A stretch of 19,463 nucleotides of DNA. It comes from Thermofilaceae archaeon. GTDB taxonomy: Archaea; Thermoproteota; Thermoprotei; Thermofilales; Thermofilaceae. Shown piece by piece: positions 1 through 6,392 of this stretch. The notes beneath the pieces were generated by a model. The model did no database searches. It saw only the letters and a list, made by a program, of their open reading frames with translations, and was not told where the DNA came from. The position numbers were made by a program, and so were the translations under genes. Positions within the stretch are counted from its first letter, which is position 1; each line of letters begins with the position of its first letter. The stretch is taken from assembly GCA_027027675.1 (NCBI GenBank), contig JALVKT010000195.1, positions 1 to 19,463 of the forward strand. Reading direction: 5' to 3'.

Positions 1-197
1 GCGGCGACCGCGTCGGGAGCGGCGGCCGCCACTATCCCGTAGGTTGCTGATAGGAACGAGTAGAAGAGGCCTAGAAGCACGTTGGACTTTGCCGCGGAGA
101 CGCTCCTCGCCGGCGTGAATCCTATGCGTACGTTTTTTCGTCTCGCCCTGTAGGCGGCCTCCGCGGCAACGACTCTAGCTATTTTCCTCGTCTCCAT
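1..197 (-). CDS. ABC transporter permease, N-terminal fragment (runs off left edge)
   Basis: An ATG at 197 opens a reading frame of 65 codons that continues past base 1. It overlaps the end of the ATPase gene (stop at 175-177) by 23 bases, and a strong Shine-Dalgarno sequence (GAGGGGG) lies 7 bases before the ATG. The translated part has a basic cytoplasmic start (METRKIARVV, then several Arg/Lys to residue 32) followed by a first hydrophobic segment around residues 42-60 (NVLLGLFYSFLSATYGIV). Coupling to an ABC ATPase and this topology suggest an ABC-2-like exporter permease. The family itself cannot be named from 65 residues. It would act in the cell membrane as partner of the ATPase at 175-951. 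Confidence 0.6.
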   Translation of the reverse strand, partial: METRKIARVVAAEAAYRARRKNVRIGFTPARSVSAAKSNVLLGLFYSFLSATYGIVAAAAPDAVA

Positions 198-951
198 GCG
201 TGCGCCCCCTCAGGGCCTCTATCATCTCCCTGTACTCGGCCGCGTGACCCGTTACCGAGAGGAAGACCTCCTCTAGCTCCTCGGCCCCGTAAAGCTTTTT
301 CAGCTGTGCGGGCGTGCCTGTAGCCACTATGCTGCCCCTGTAGATTATTGCTATCCTGTCCGCGAGCGCCTCGGCAACGGGGAGTATGTGCGTGGAGAAG
401 AGGACGGGCCTCCCGCGGGCCGCCTCGCCGCGCATCCACGTCTTCACCCTCGCAGCCGATATCGGGTCTAGGCCCGAGAAGACCTCGTCGAGCACGAGGT
501 ACTGTGGCTCGCGGAGCATTAGTACGAGTAGCATGAGCTTCCTCTTGTTGCCGTGGCTGAGCTCGCCGACGAGCTTTGACCCGTGCTCCCAGAGGCCGAG
601 CTCCCTCGCGAGGCGCCCCACCGTGTCCCAGTCGGCGTCTACGCCGTAGATGTCCATCATGAAGCGGACGTACTCGTCTGCGCGTAGGCTTTCGAAGAGG
701 ACGGGCTCCTCGGGCAGGTACCCTACGAGGCGCTTGGCCGTGAGCGGGTCCGCGCTCGGCTCTACGCCGTCCAGGGCTACGCGGCCCTTGTCGGGGGTTA
801 CAAGTGCGATCGACATTTTTAGGAGCGTGCTTTTGCCGCTCCCGTTTGGGCCTAGGAGTGCGAAGACCTCTCCGGGGCTAACCTGGAACGACACGCCCCG
901 TATCACGGGGGTGCCGGAGTAGGACTTCTCCACCCCCTCGTATACTATCAA
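175..951 (-). CDS. ABC transporter ATP-binding protein (exporter/ABC-2 type)
   Basis: This is a 258-residue nucleotide-binding subunit that would drive transport by the adjoining permease at the inner face of the membrane. It shows the Walker A motif GPNGSGKS (residues 34-41), a Q-loop region YLPEEP in which Glu stands where Gln is usual (common in ABC-2 type ATPases), a divergent signature LSHGNKRKL near residue 130, Walker B YLVLDEVFSGLDP, and the switch His in FSTHI. The start is TTG at 949-951, because the domain begins immediately after it. A TATA-like box lies about 35 bases upstream. The gene overlaps the permease gene by 23 bases, so the two are translationally coupled. The substrate cannot be told from sequence; the anchored extracellular protein encoded just upstream (998-1642) may be related. 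Confidence 0.9.
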   Translation of the reverse strand: MIVYEGVEKSYSGTPVIRGVSFQVSPGEVFALLGPNGSGKSTLLKMSIALVTPDKGRVALDGVEPSADPLTAKRLVGYLPEEPVLFESLRADEYVRFMMDIYGVDADWDTVGRLARELGLWEHGSKLVGELSHGNKRKLMLLVLMLREPQYLVLDEVFSGLDPISAARVKTWMRGEAARGRPVLFSTHILPVAEALADRIAIIYRGSIVATGTPAQLKKLYGAEELEEVFLSVTGHAAEYREMIEALRGRTHGDEENS

Positions 952-983
952 GCCCAGGCCCCAATGGTACTACGGCTTGGCGG

Positions 984-991
984 TAAATATG
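984..991 (-). promoter_or_regulatory. TATA box for the ABC exporter ATPase gene
   Basis: On the minus strand the sequence reads CATATTTA, about 33-40 bases before the TTG start at 951. At the usual 26-30 base spacing, transcription would begin near 960, giving a leader of about 10 bases. It is an AT-rich island in GC-rich surroundings. It lies partly in the short gap after the 998-1642 gene, so read-through from that gene is also possible. Confidence 0.45.
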
Positions 992-997
992 CATGGT

Positions 998-1642
998 TTA
1001 GGGGCTTCCAGGCTCCGCTGGAAGCTTGAAGGCGTCCGGGGGCACCGTCCACTTGAGGCTTGTAAGGACCATCTCGGTTCTCTGCACTAGGCGGCCGGAG
1101 ACCCTCGTCTCCGTGACCAGCCTCGTGACCACGCCGTTGGGCGTCATGCATATGGCCACCTTGGCGGAGGCGGCGCCCTGCGGGGGCAGCGAGCCGCCCC
1201 AGCAGTAGGAGTACTGCCCGCCGATGGTTTTCGGCTGGAGCGGCGTGACGTTCTCCATCTTGAACACTATGGTTTTCAGGCTGTACCTCGCCGCCTGAAC
1301 CACGCTTATCTCTGTGCACCTCCACTGAGCCCCTGGCGGTGCTCTGCAGTAATACGCCTTGTCGCCGAGGATCACAAGCTTCGTCTCCCCCTGGTCGCTC
1401 TTCGCGTACATCATGCTCTTCCCGTCCTGCCTCGCCTCAACCAGCGTGGCCGTCTTCTGGACCTGGCCGGCTGAAAGGGTGACCTTGTAGACGGCGTAGT
1501 GGTCGACGTTCTGCGCGGCCACCTCCTCGATGTCAGGCTGGGCCTTCTGGGTGAGAATGTAGAAGGCGAGTACGCTGGCAGCTATGAGTATCCCGGCGAC
1601 TATCAGTACTCCGATGCTGACCCTGCCTCTCCTCACACCCAA
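998..1642 (-). CDS. Membrane-anchored extracellular protein of unknown function (possible LolA-like fold)
   Basis: The gene encodes 214 residues with one N-terminal membrane segment (about 9-30, SIGVLIVAGILIAASVLAF) followed by a mainly beta-predicted outer domain. Four cysteines (in YYCRAPP, WRCTEI, YSYCWG and AICMT) could form two disulfides outside the cell. The C-terminus (VPPDAFKLPAEP) resembles the end of LolA/DUF4412-like domains, where a strand leads to a Pro-x-x-x-Phe-x-x-Pro turn. That is a weak family guess made by eye. TTG at 1642 was chosen as start because AGGTGGG lies about 9 bases before it; GTG at 1636 is an alternative. It follows the NAD synthesis genes after 37 bases and precedes an ABC exporter, so it may be an accessory of that exporter. 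I do not recognise a specific function. Confidence 0.7.
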   Translation of the reverse strand: MGVRRGRVSIGVLIVAGILIAASVLAFYILTQKAQPDIEEVAAQNVDHYAVYKVTLSAGQVQKTATLVEARQDGKSMMYAKSDQGETKLVILGDKAYYCRAPPGAQWRCTEISVVQAARYSLKTIVFKMENVTPLQPKTIGGQYSYCWGGSLPPQGAASAKVAICMTPNGVVTRLVTETRVSGRLVQRTEMVLTSLKWTVPPDAFKLPAEPGSP

Positions 1643-1679
1643 AACTCGGAACCCACCTTTCCCGGGTGCCCGGGCCCCC

Positions 1680-1970
1680 TTATTGTTTTCTGTCAGCCTC
1701 AGGGTCCACGCAGAGAAGCCAGGGCTCGAGGAGCTCCTCGTCTATGGGCTCCGCCCCCTCCTCGGTCTCCAAGGCTGCCTTGAAGAGCAGGGCGTAGCCA
1801 TCCTCGACCCTGAAGTAGACCTTTATGGCTGCCCCGCCCCTCCACTGGGTGCTCGGGGGCGGCGAGAAGCTTAGCTCCAGCAGGTCGCCCCTCCTCTCGA
1901 CGGAGTAGCCTGCCTCCCCGGCGTACTCGAGCAGCTTGCCAAGCCTGACCCTGAGCGCCACTAGAACCAC
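1680..1970 (-). CDS. Small conserved-looking protein of unknown function, coupled to NAD synthetase
   Basis: A 96-residue soluble acidic protein with no membrane segment or recognisable motif; the pattern suggests a small alpha/beta fold. GTG at 1970 lies inside the last codons of the NAD synthetase gene (overlap about 10 bases). A second GTG at 1961 directly follows the synthetase stop codon (TAGTG) and has GAGGG about 9 bases upstream, so it is an equally good start and would shorten the protein by three residues. The tight coupling suggests co-expression with the NAD synthesis genes. Codon use is like its neighbours, which supports a real gene. Function unknown. Confidence 0.65.
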   Translation of the reverse strand: MVLVALRVRLGKLLEYAGEAGYSVERRGDLLELSFSPPPSTQWRGGAAIKVYFRVEDGYALLFKAALETEEGAEPIDEELLEPWLLCVDPEADRKQ

Positions 1971-2800
1971 TCCCTCGGGTAGCGCCAGTCGGAGCCTAGG
2001 TCGCGCATCCCCACGTGGAAGACCTCGGGCGGCAGCCTCTTGTGCTGTGAGCGCTTGACGAGGCCTATCACCTTCTCGACGGTTTCAAGCCTTATTCCGA
2101 GGCGCTCAGCTATCTCCGGCTCCCTCAGCATCTTCTCGAAGCGGAGGTAGAGTATCTGGTCTATAACCGTGTACCCGACCCCCAGCTCGCCCTCAGCCGT
2201 CTGGCCTGGCCAGAGCCGCGGCGAGCTTGGCTTGTAGGCTATCCTCTCCGGGAGGCCGAGGTGGACTGCCAGCTCCCTCACGTGGGTCTTGTAGAGGCCG
2301 CCGATGGGGAGCACGTCGACCCCGCCGTCACCGTACTTGGTGAAGTACCCTATGAGGAGCTCGCTCTTGTCGCCGGTTCCTATGACGAGGCCGTTGTGCC
2401 TGTAGGCGCGCTGGTGGAGTATTATCATCCTCACCCTCGCGGTGGCGTTGCCCCTCTCAACCTTCGTCATGCCCCCCAGCTGCGCCTCGAGGGCCTCAAC
2501 TATGGGGTCGACGTCTATCCTCTCCCAGTTCTCCTCGGGGACGCCCGTGTACTTCACCACGTAGAGGGCGTCCTCTATGTCCTCGGGGGGCGTGGAGTAG
2601 GAGGGGAGGAGGTAGAGGTAGGTGTTCTCCGGGCCCAGCGCCCTCGCCGTGAGGACCGCGGTGACGGCGGAGTCGACGCCCCCGCTAACCCCGACTATCC
2701 CGGCCCTCTTGCCCGCGTATTCCCTTACGTACCAGCGCAGCCTCCTCACGAGGTAGTCGGCGACCCTCTCAACGTTGAGCCTCGGAAGAACCCCGGCCAC
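1961..2800 (-). CDS. nadE: NAD synthetase, ATP-pyrophosphatase (ammonia-using) subunit
   Basis: NadE makes NAD+ from deamido-NAD+ (nicotinic acid adenine dinucleotide), ATP and ammonia, the last step of NAD synthesis in the cytoplasm. The 279-residue protein has the ATP-pyrophosphatase loop SGGVDS at residues 39-44. It also has the family block GTGDKSELLIGYFTKYGDGG, followed by DVLPIGGLYK, which binds deamido-NAD and ATP, and the C-terminal KLPPEVF-type lid region (here RLPPEVFH). Length matches stand-alone, ammonia-type NadE; there is no fused amidase domain. The GTG start at 2800 is preceded by a strong GAGGGGG ribosome site that sits over the stop of the upstream nitrilase-fold gene (gap 6 bases). 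That neighbour looks like the missing glutaminase half. Confidence 0.95.
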   Translation of the reverse strand: MAGVLPRLNVERVADYLVRRLRWYVREYAGKRAGIVGVSGGVDSAVTAVLTARALGPENTYLYLLPSYSTPPEDIEDALYVVKYTGVPEENWERIDVDPIVEALEAQLGGMTKVERGNATARVRMIILHQRAYRHNGLVIGTGDKSELLIGYFTKYGDGGVDVLPIGGLYKTHVRELAVHLGLPERIAYKPSSPRLWPGQTAEGELGVGYTVIDQILYLRFEKMLREPEIAERLGIRLETVEKVIGLVKRSQHKRLPPEVFHVGMRDLGSDWRYPREWF

Positions 2801-2806
2801 GCCCCC

Positions 2807-3646
2807 TCACCTCAGCCTCAGCAGGGCCTCGTGGACGTCACGCCTGTGGAGCTTGTAGCTGCTGAAGCGCCTGGCCGTGCGGAGCGCGTGTATGTCCAGG
2901 TCTACGACGAGGAAGTCCTCTTCAAGCTTCTTCGCCCTAGCCACAACCTCTCCCTCGGGGCTTACAACCATGCTTCCACCCCAGAAGTACTCCTCGTTCT
3001 CGGGCCCAACCCTGTTTACGAAGACGACGTAGGAAGCGTTTTCGACGGCGCGGGTAACCGCTATGGCCTCCCACACCCTCTCCGGGGGCGAGTCGCCCCT
3101 CCCGTAGAGGCCCCTGATGGGGCTGGCCGCGTGTATAACTATCACGTCGGCCCCCCTCCTCGAGATTAGCTCCGCGGGCTCGGGGTGCCAGGCGTCCTCG
3201 CATATTATGGAGCCGAGCCTCCACTCCCTCCACTCGAACACCCTCGCGTCCTCCACGCCGCCGGCGCGGAAGTAGCGGGCCTCCTCGAAGAGCCCGTAGT
3301 CGGGGAGGTAGAGCTTCGAGTAGAAGCCCTGCAGCTCGCCGCCGCACACGTATGCGACGCTGTTCTCGTAGATGCCCGTGCGGGCCTCCCTCACGAGGCC
3401 GGGCACGATGCACATGGGCTCCGCCCTGCCAACTATCTCGTTCAGCGCCTCCTCGGCGTCCTCGGATATCTCGTAGGCGATGTCCTTGAGCAGGTACCCG
3501 GTCAGCGAGAGCTCGGGGAAGACGAGGAAGTCGACGCCCTCCTTCTTCGCCAGCTCGATGTACATAACGTGTTTCTCAAGGTTCTCCTCCACGTTCCCGA
3601 GGAGGCTGTGCATCTGGGCTATTCCTACGCGGAGCCTCTCCTTCAC
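2807..3646 (-). CDS. Nitrilase-superfamily amidase, probable glutaminase partner of NadE
   Basis: This 279-residue carbon-nitrogen hydrolase has the full Glu-Lys-Cys triad: E45 in VFPELSLTGY, K111 in FYSKLYLPDYG, C149 in SIICEDAWHP. The KLYLPDYGLFEEARYF and ICEDAW blocks are those I associate with the glutaminase domain of glutamine-dependent NAD synthetases rather than with general nitrilases. It lies 6 bases upstream of nadE in the same orientation. The inferred role is to release ammonia from glutamine and supply it to NadE as a separate subunit. The GTG start at 3646 was chosen because the family's first strand (RVGIAQM) begins at residue 6. Expression probably starts from a TATA box shared with the divergent Nudix gene. 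An alternative is an unrelated amidase (omega-amidase type). Confidence 0.85.
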   Translation of the reverse strand: MKERLRVGIAQMHSLLGNVEENLEKHVMYIELAKKEGVDFLVFPELSLTGYLLKDIAYEISEDAEEALNEIVGRAEPMCIVPGLVREARTGIYENSVAYVCGGELQGFYSKLYLPDYGLFEEARYFRAGGVEDARVFEWREWRLGSIICEDAWHPEPAELISRRGADVIVIHAASPIRGLYGRGDSPPERVWEAIAVTRAVENASYVVFVNRVGPENEEYFWGGSMVVSPEGEVVARAKKLEEDFLVVDLDIHALRTARRFSSYKLHRRDVHEALLRLR

Positions 3647-3679
3647 GCCTATGGCCCCCCTGATAACCGCCCGGGCAGG

Positions 3680-3689
3680 TATATATTTT
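3680..3689. promoter_or_regulatory. Shared bidirectional TATA box between nitrilase and Nudix genes
   Basis: TATATATTTT reads as a TATA box on both strands in the 75-bp divergent gap. On the plus strand it lies about 33 bases before the ATG at 3722; on the minus strand about 35 bases before the GTG at 3646. Either direction would give a very short leader. No second AT-rich box is visible in the gap. Confidence 0.55.
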
Positions 3690-3721
3690 GGCGCGCCGCC
3701 TCCAATGTCCAGGTGACCCTC

Positions 3722-4180
3722 ATGGCGGTGACCGCGACCCTCGTCTACGTGCTGGACGGAGACAGGGTGCTATTGATAAGGAAGAAGAGGGGGTTCGGCG
3801 CCGGGAAGGTTAACGGGCCCGGGGGGAAGGTTGACGAGGGCGAGGACATGTACGCCGCGGCCCTGAGAGAGCTCCGGGAGGAGACGGGGGTGGAGGCGGA
3901 GGAGCTGAGGTACCACGGGGTGCTCGAGTTCCGGGACATTGACGGCGGCCCCGAGATAATAGTCCACGTGTTCACGACGAGGAGGTTCCGCGGCGAGCCG
4001 GGGGAGAGCGGTGAGGCGAAGCCCTTCTGGAGCAGCCTGGAGGAGCTCCCGCTGGACGAGATGTGGGAGGACGACGGGCTCTGGCTTCCACACGTTCTCT
4101 CGGGCGCCAGCGTGTACGGCAGGTTCGTCTTTGAGGGCGGCTATGCCCGGCTGAAAAAGTGGGATGTGAAGTTCTACTAG
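3722..4180 (+). CDS. Nudix hydrolase, MTH1-like (8-oxo-dGTP diphosphatase type)
   Basis: A 152-residue cytoplasmic Nudix enzyme predicted to hydrolyse damaged purine nucleoside triphosphates. The Nudix box G-x5-E-x7-REL-x-EE-x-GV is perfect at about residues 35-57. Beyond the box it tracks human MTH1 (NUDT1) closely: KKRGFGAGKVNGPGGKV at 21-37 against MTH1 KKRGFGAGRWNGFGGKV, and MWEDD at 114-118 against MTH1 MWPDD. The MTH1 residues that recognise the oxidised base (N33, W117, D119, D120) correspond to N31, W115, D117 and D118. The frame is open far upstream, but ATG 3722 has AGGTGA 5 bases before it, and the upstream extension is only the antisense of the nitrilase gene. Its stop overlaps the stop of the convergent heme O synthase gene. 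Activity is inferred from family knowledge. Confidence 0.9.
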   Translation: MAVTATLVYVLDGDRVLLIRKKRGFGAGKVNGPGGKVDEGEDMYAAALRELREETGVEAEELRYHGVLEFRDIDGGPEIIVHVFTTRRFRGEPGESGEAKPFWSSLEELPLDEMWEDDGLWLPHVLSGASVYGRFVFEGGYARLKKWDVKFY

Positions 4181-5019
4181 CGGGGCAGGAGGATTGCCAG
4201 GAAGAAGAGGCCCATGTACATGTTTGCCATCTTGAACGCCCTGAACATCATCTCCCGGTAGTCCCTCCTGGCGGCCATGGCCGCGAACGCCGCCGAGGCC
4301 GCGAGCGGTATGAGCGCCACCACGAGGCCCACTAGTGATATGAGCCCCTCCAGGTACGCCGCCACCGAGAGGGCGGCCACGGCCGCCGCGACCGTCAGGA
4401 CTGCCGCCACCGTCCGCGCCTCGCTCGTCACGGCGGGGAGCATGGGCACGCCTGCCCTGCGGTAGTCGTCCGCATAGTATGCGGCGAGCGTCCATATGTG
4501 GAGGCTGCTCCACACAGCAACTATGAGCATCAGCGTAAGGCCGCCGAGCCCTATGCCGCCCGTCGCCGCGGCCCACCCTCCAAGGGCAGGCATTCCGCCG
4601 GCGAAGCCCCCGACTATTGTGCTGAGCGGAGTCCTCCTCTTGAGTATGAGCGTGTAGGCCGCTATGTCGAACACGAAGCCGAGGGCGCCCGCGAGGGCCA
4701 CATAGACGTTCACGAGTAGGCCTAGGAGTATGCCTGCGGCGAGCGCGGCCGCGCTTACGATTAGGGCTTCCCGCCTCGTCATCCTCTTGGATGGGAGGGG
4801 CCTGGTGCGCGTCCTGAACATTAGCGCGTCTATGTCCTCGTCGAAGAGCATGTTGAACCCCGTTGTCCCGGAGACCGAGAGGAGCATCGAGGCTAGGAGT
4901 AGCAGGGCGACGTATAGGCTTGGGCGCGGCGCGTAGGCGAGGTACGCTGCTAGGCCCGTGAAGACGAGCAGCGCCGTCTGTTTAAGCTTGAACAGCTCGG
5001 CTACGTCGGAGAGCCTCAA
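4177..5019 (-). CDS. ctaB: Protoheme IX farnesyltransferase (heme O synthase), UbiA family
   Basis: This membrane enzyme adds a farnesyl group to heme B, giving heme O, the precursor of heme A for terminal oxidases. The protein has about eight or nine hydrophobic segments. The first prenyl-diphosphate/Mg site is NMLFDEDID, with N56, D60 and D64, continuing as ALMFRTRTRPL. The second conserved loop, HIWTLAAYYADDYRRAGVPM, matches heme O synthases rather than other UbiA enzymes. TTG at 5019 was chosen as start because GAGGTG lies 8 bases upstream (280 residues). A longer frame starts with TTG at 5049, inside the end of the previous gene. The stop codon shares the palindrome CTAG with the convergent Nudix gene. 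The enzyme implies aerobic or microaerobic respiration, but no oxidase genes lie in the window. Confidence 0.88.
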   Translation of the reverse strand: MRLSDVAELFKLKQTALLVFTGLAAYLAYAPRPSLYVALLLLASMLLSVSGTTGFNMLFDEDIDALMFRTRTRPLPSKRMTRREALIVSAAALAAGILLGLLVNVYVALAGALGFVFDIAAYTLILKRRTPLSTIVGGFAGGMPALGGWAAATGGIGLGGLTLMLIVAVWSSLHIWTLAAYYADDYRRAGVPMLPAVTSEARTVAAVLTVAAAVAALSVAAYLEGLISLVGLVVALIPLAASAAFAAMAARRDYREMMFRAFKMANMYMGLFFLAILLPR

Positions 5020-5027
5020 TAAGGGGC

Positions 5028-5033
5028 ACCTCT
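5028..5033 (-). promoter_or_regulatory. Ribosome binding site deciding the heme O synthase start
   Basis: The minus strand reads GAGGTG, followed by 8 bases and TTG at 5019. The site lies just past the stop of the upstream gene (5036). It argues for initiation at 5019 over the in-frame TTG at 5049. Confidence 0.6.
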
Positions 5034-5035
5034 TT

Positions 5036-5743
5036 CTACGGCTTTTCAATGCTTGGCGGCTTATTATAGTCCTCCACGATGTAGACGGCCTGGAGGAGCC
5101 TGTCCCCTCCCCTATAATACACCACGAGGAAGCCGCGGGGCTCGCCGTTCTCGGAGAGGTGGACCAGTATCTCCGCGGTGTCTGGGCGGGGCGGCTTCAC
5201 GTCGGGGTAGGCCATGGCGTAGAGGCTCGCGTATAGCTCCTCCGCGGTGACCGAGGGGCGGCCGCTGGAGACGACGACGATGCCGTCGTCCCTCCTGTGG
5301 AGCTCTTTCTCGGCTCCCTCCGCTGCCGCCTGGAAAGCCTTGTAGAGGACTGTGTCCTCGACGCTCCAGGACTTCCTCTTGGAGGTGAGGGGGCTGCCCT
5401 GATATATTATTATGAAGTGTGTCTTGTTGCTGTAGTACATGTACATCCTTGGAGCGCCCTGCGGGGGTTTTACGACCACAACAGATCTTAGCTCTCCCTT
5501 CTCCAGGTTCACCGAGCCGGTGACGTCCACCACGGTCTCGGAGCCCCGCATCCACGCGTGGATGTTCTCCCTGAACCTCCAGCCCCTGCTCCTCTCGAGC
5601 GAGTCGAGCGCCTGCCTGAGCATGGCGTCGGGGCTCGGCCCCGCGCTCCGCGCCGCGACTAGTATCACTAGGAGGGCTGTCGCCACGGCCGCGGCCAGCG
5701 CGACGCCGACGAGCTTTGTGTGCTCGGACTTTATGCGCCTCAC
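5036..5743 (-). CDS. Membrane-anchored extracellular protein of unknown function
   Basis: A 235-residue protein with a basic N-terminus (MRRIKSEHTK), one membrane segment at about residues 11-30 (LVGVALAAAVATALLVILVA) and a beta-rich outer domain containing no cysteines. The early outer part (DAMLRQALDSLERSRGWRF, then alternating strands to about residue 120) has the layout of LolA/LppX-like lipoprotein folds, but this is only an impression. GTG at 5743 was chosen because it places the basic residues directly before the membrane segment. It precedes heme O synthase by 16 bases, so the two are probably one operon. There is no CXXCH or other heme motif, so a role in heme handling is speculative. 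Confidence 0.72.
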   Translation of the reverse strand: MRRIKSEHTKLVGVALAAAVATALLVILVAARSAGPSPDAMLRQALDSLERSRGWRFRENIHAWMRGSETVVDVTGSVNLEKGELRSVVVVKPPQGAPRMYMYYSNKTHFIIIYQGSPLTSKRKSWSVEDTVLYKAFQAAAEGAEKELHRRDDGIVVVSSGRPSVTAEELYASLYAMAYPDVKPPRPDTAEILVHLSENGEPRGFLVVYYRGGDRLLQAVYIVEDYNKPPSIEKP

Positions 5744-5848
5744 AAATCACACCGGGTAGGTCTAGCCCGTGCCTGGAGAAAAACTTAGCCCTCACGGAGG
5801 GCGGGAGCCTTATCACTCCCCCCGGCGATGATATAGTGGTGGCGCGCG

Positions 5849-6361
5849 ATGAAGGCGGCCGTGCTCGTGGAGGACTACTTTGACGAGAGGGAGCTCATCT
5901 TCCCGCTTTACAGGCTGCAGGAGCTGGGGTTCGAGGTGGACCTCCTCGCGCCCAAGCCCGGCCTCTACCACGGGAAGAACGGGTTCCCCCTAAGGGTCGA
6001 CGCGGCGGTAGACCCTGGCAGGGCGGGGGAGTACAGGCTGGTGTGGATACCCGGCGGCTACGCGCCCGACAGGCTTAGGAGGAGCAGGGAGGTACTCGAG
6101 TTTGTGAGGCGCGTGTACGAGGCTGGCGGCGTTGTAGCCGCGGTGTGCCACGCGCCCTGGGTGCTCATATCGGCTGGGATAATAAGGGGGAAGCGTGTGG
6201 CCGCGTACTACGCGATACACGACGACGTGAGGAATGCGGGCGCCGTGCTTGTCGAGGAGAAGGCTGTCAGGGATGGGAACCTGGTGACGGGCACCGACCC
6301 CTCGGCCATGCCGGCCATGATACGTTACATAAAGGAGGCCCTTGGAGTTAAGGAGTGCTGA
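5849..6361 (+). CDS. PfpI/DJ-1 family protein (intracellular protease or deglycase-like)
   Basis: A 170-residue cytoplasmic protein of the PfpI/DJ-1/ThiJ superfamily. It carries the nucleophile-elbow Cys C100 followed by H101 (AAVCHAPWVLISAG) and E15 (FDERELIFP), at the same positions as in Pyrococcus PH1704/PfpI as I recall it. It also has IPGGYAPDRLR and the oligomer-contact region near the C-terminus. Family members are described as oligomeric peptidases or as methylglyoxal-type deglycases/glyoxalases; sequence does not decide which. Like PH1704 it has an extra charged stretch in DDVRNAGA. ATG at 5849 has a weak GGTGG region before it. It is divergent from the 5743 gene and single in its orientation; its stop faces the DUF2139-like gene across a T-rich terminator. 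Confidence 0.88.
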   Translation: MKAAVLVEDYFDERELIFPLYRLQELGFEVDLLAPKPGLYHGKNGFPLRVDAAVDPGRAGEYRLVWIPGGYAPDRLRRSREVLEFVRRVYEAGGVVAAVCHAPWVLISAGIIRGKRVAAYYAIHDDVRNAGAVLVEEKAVRDGNLVTGTDPSAMPAMIRYIKEALGVKEC

Positions 6362-6369
6362 TAGTCAAT

Positions 6370-6388
6370 AAAAAATCTTTAATTTTTT
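6370..6388. terminator. Bidirectional T-rich terminator between convergent genes
   Basis: AAAAAAT, five bases (CTTTA), then ATTTTTT form a perfect 7-bp inverted repeat, giving a run of six Ts on each strand. It lies in the 31-base gap between the PfpI gene (stop 6361) and the DUF2139-like gene (stop 6393). Archaeal termination works on T-runs, so it can serve both transcripts. Confidence 0.6.
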
Positions 6389-6392
6389 GCGG

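Noticed and set aside
2261..3169. A 302-codon plus-strand open frame across nadE and the nitrilase gene.
   Set aside because: It spans two well-identified minus-strand genes and their junction, so it is a shadow frame.
3185..3721. In-frame upstream extension of the Nudix gene (about 180 codons).
   Set aside because: It is the antisense of the nitrilase gene, which has a full catalytic triad. The Nudix fold and a good ribosome site begin at 3722.
5788..5802. Short GC-rich inverted repeat GCCCTC-ACG-GAGGGC in the divergent gap before the PfpI gene.
   Set aside because: Six-bp GC stems are common by chance at this G+C content. It has no T-run, matches no RNA family, and is not placed at either promoter's key positions.
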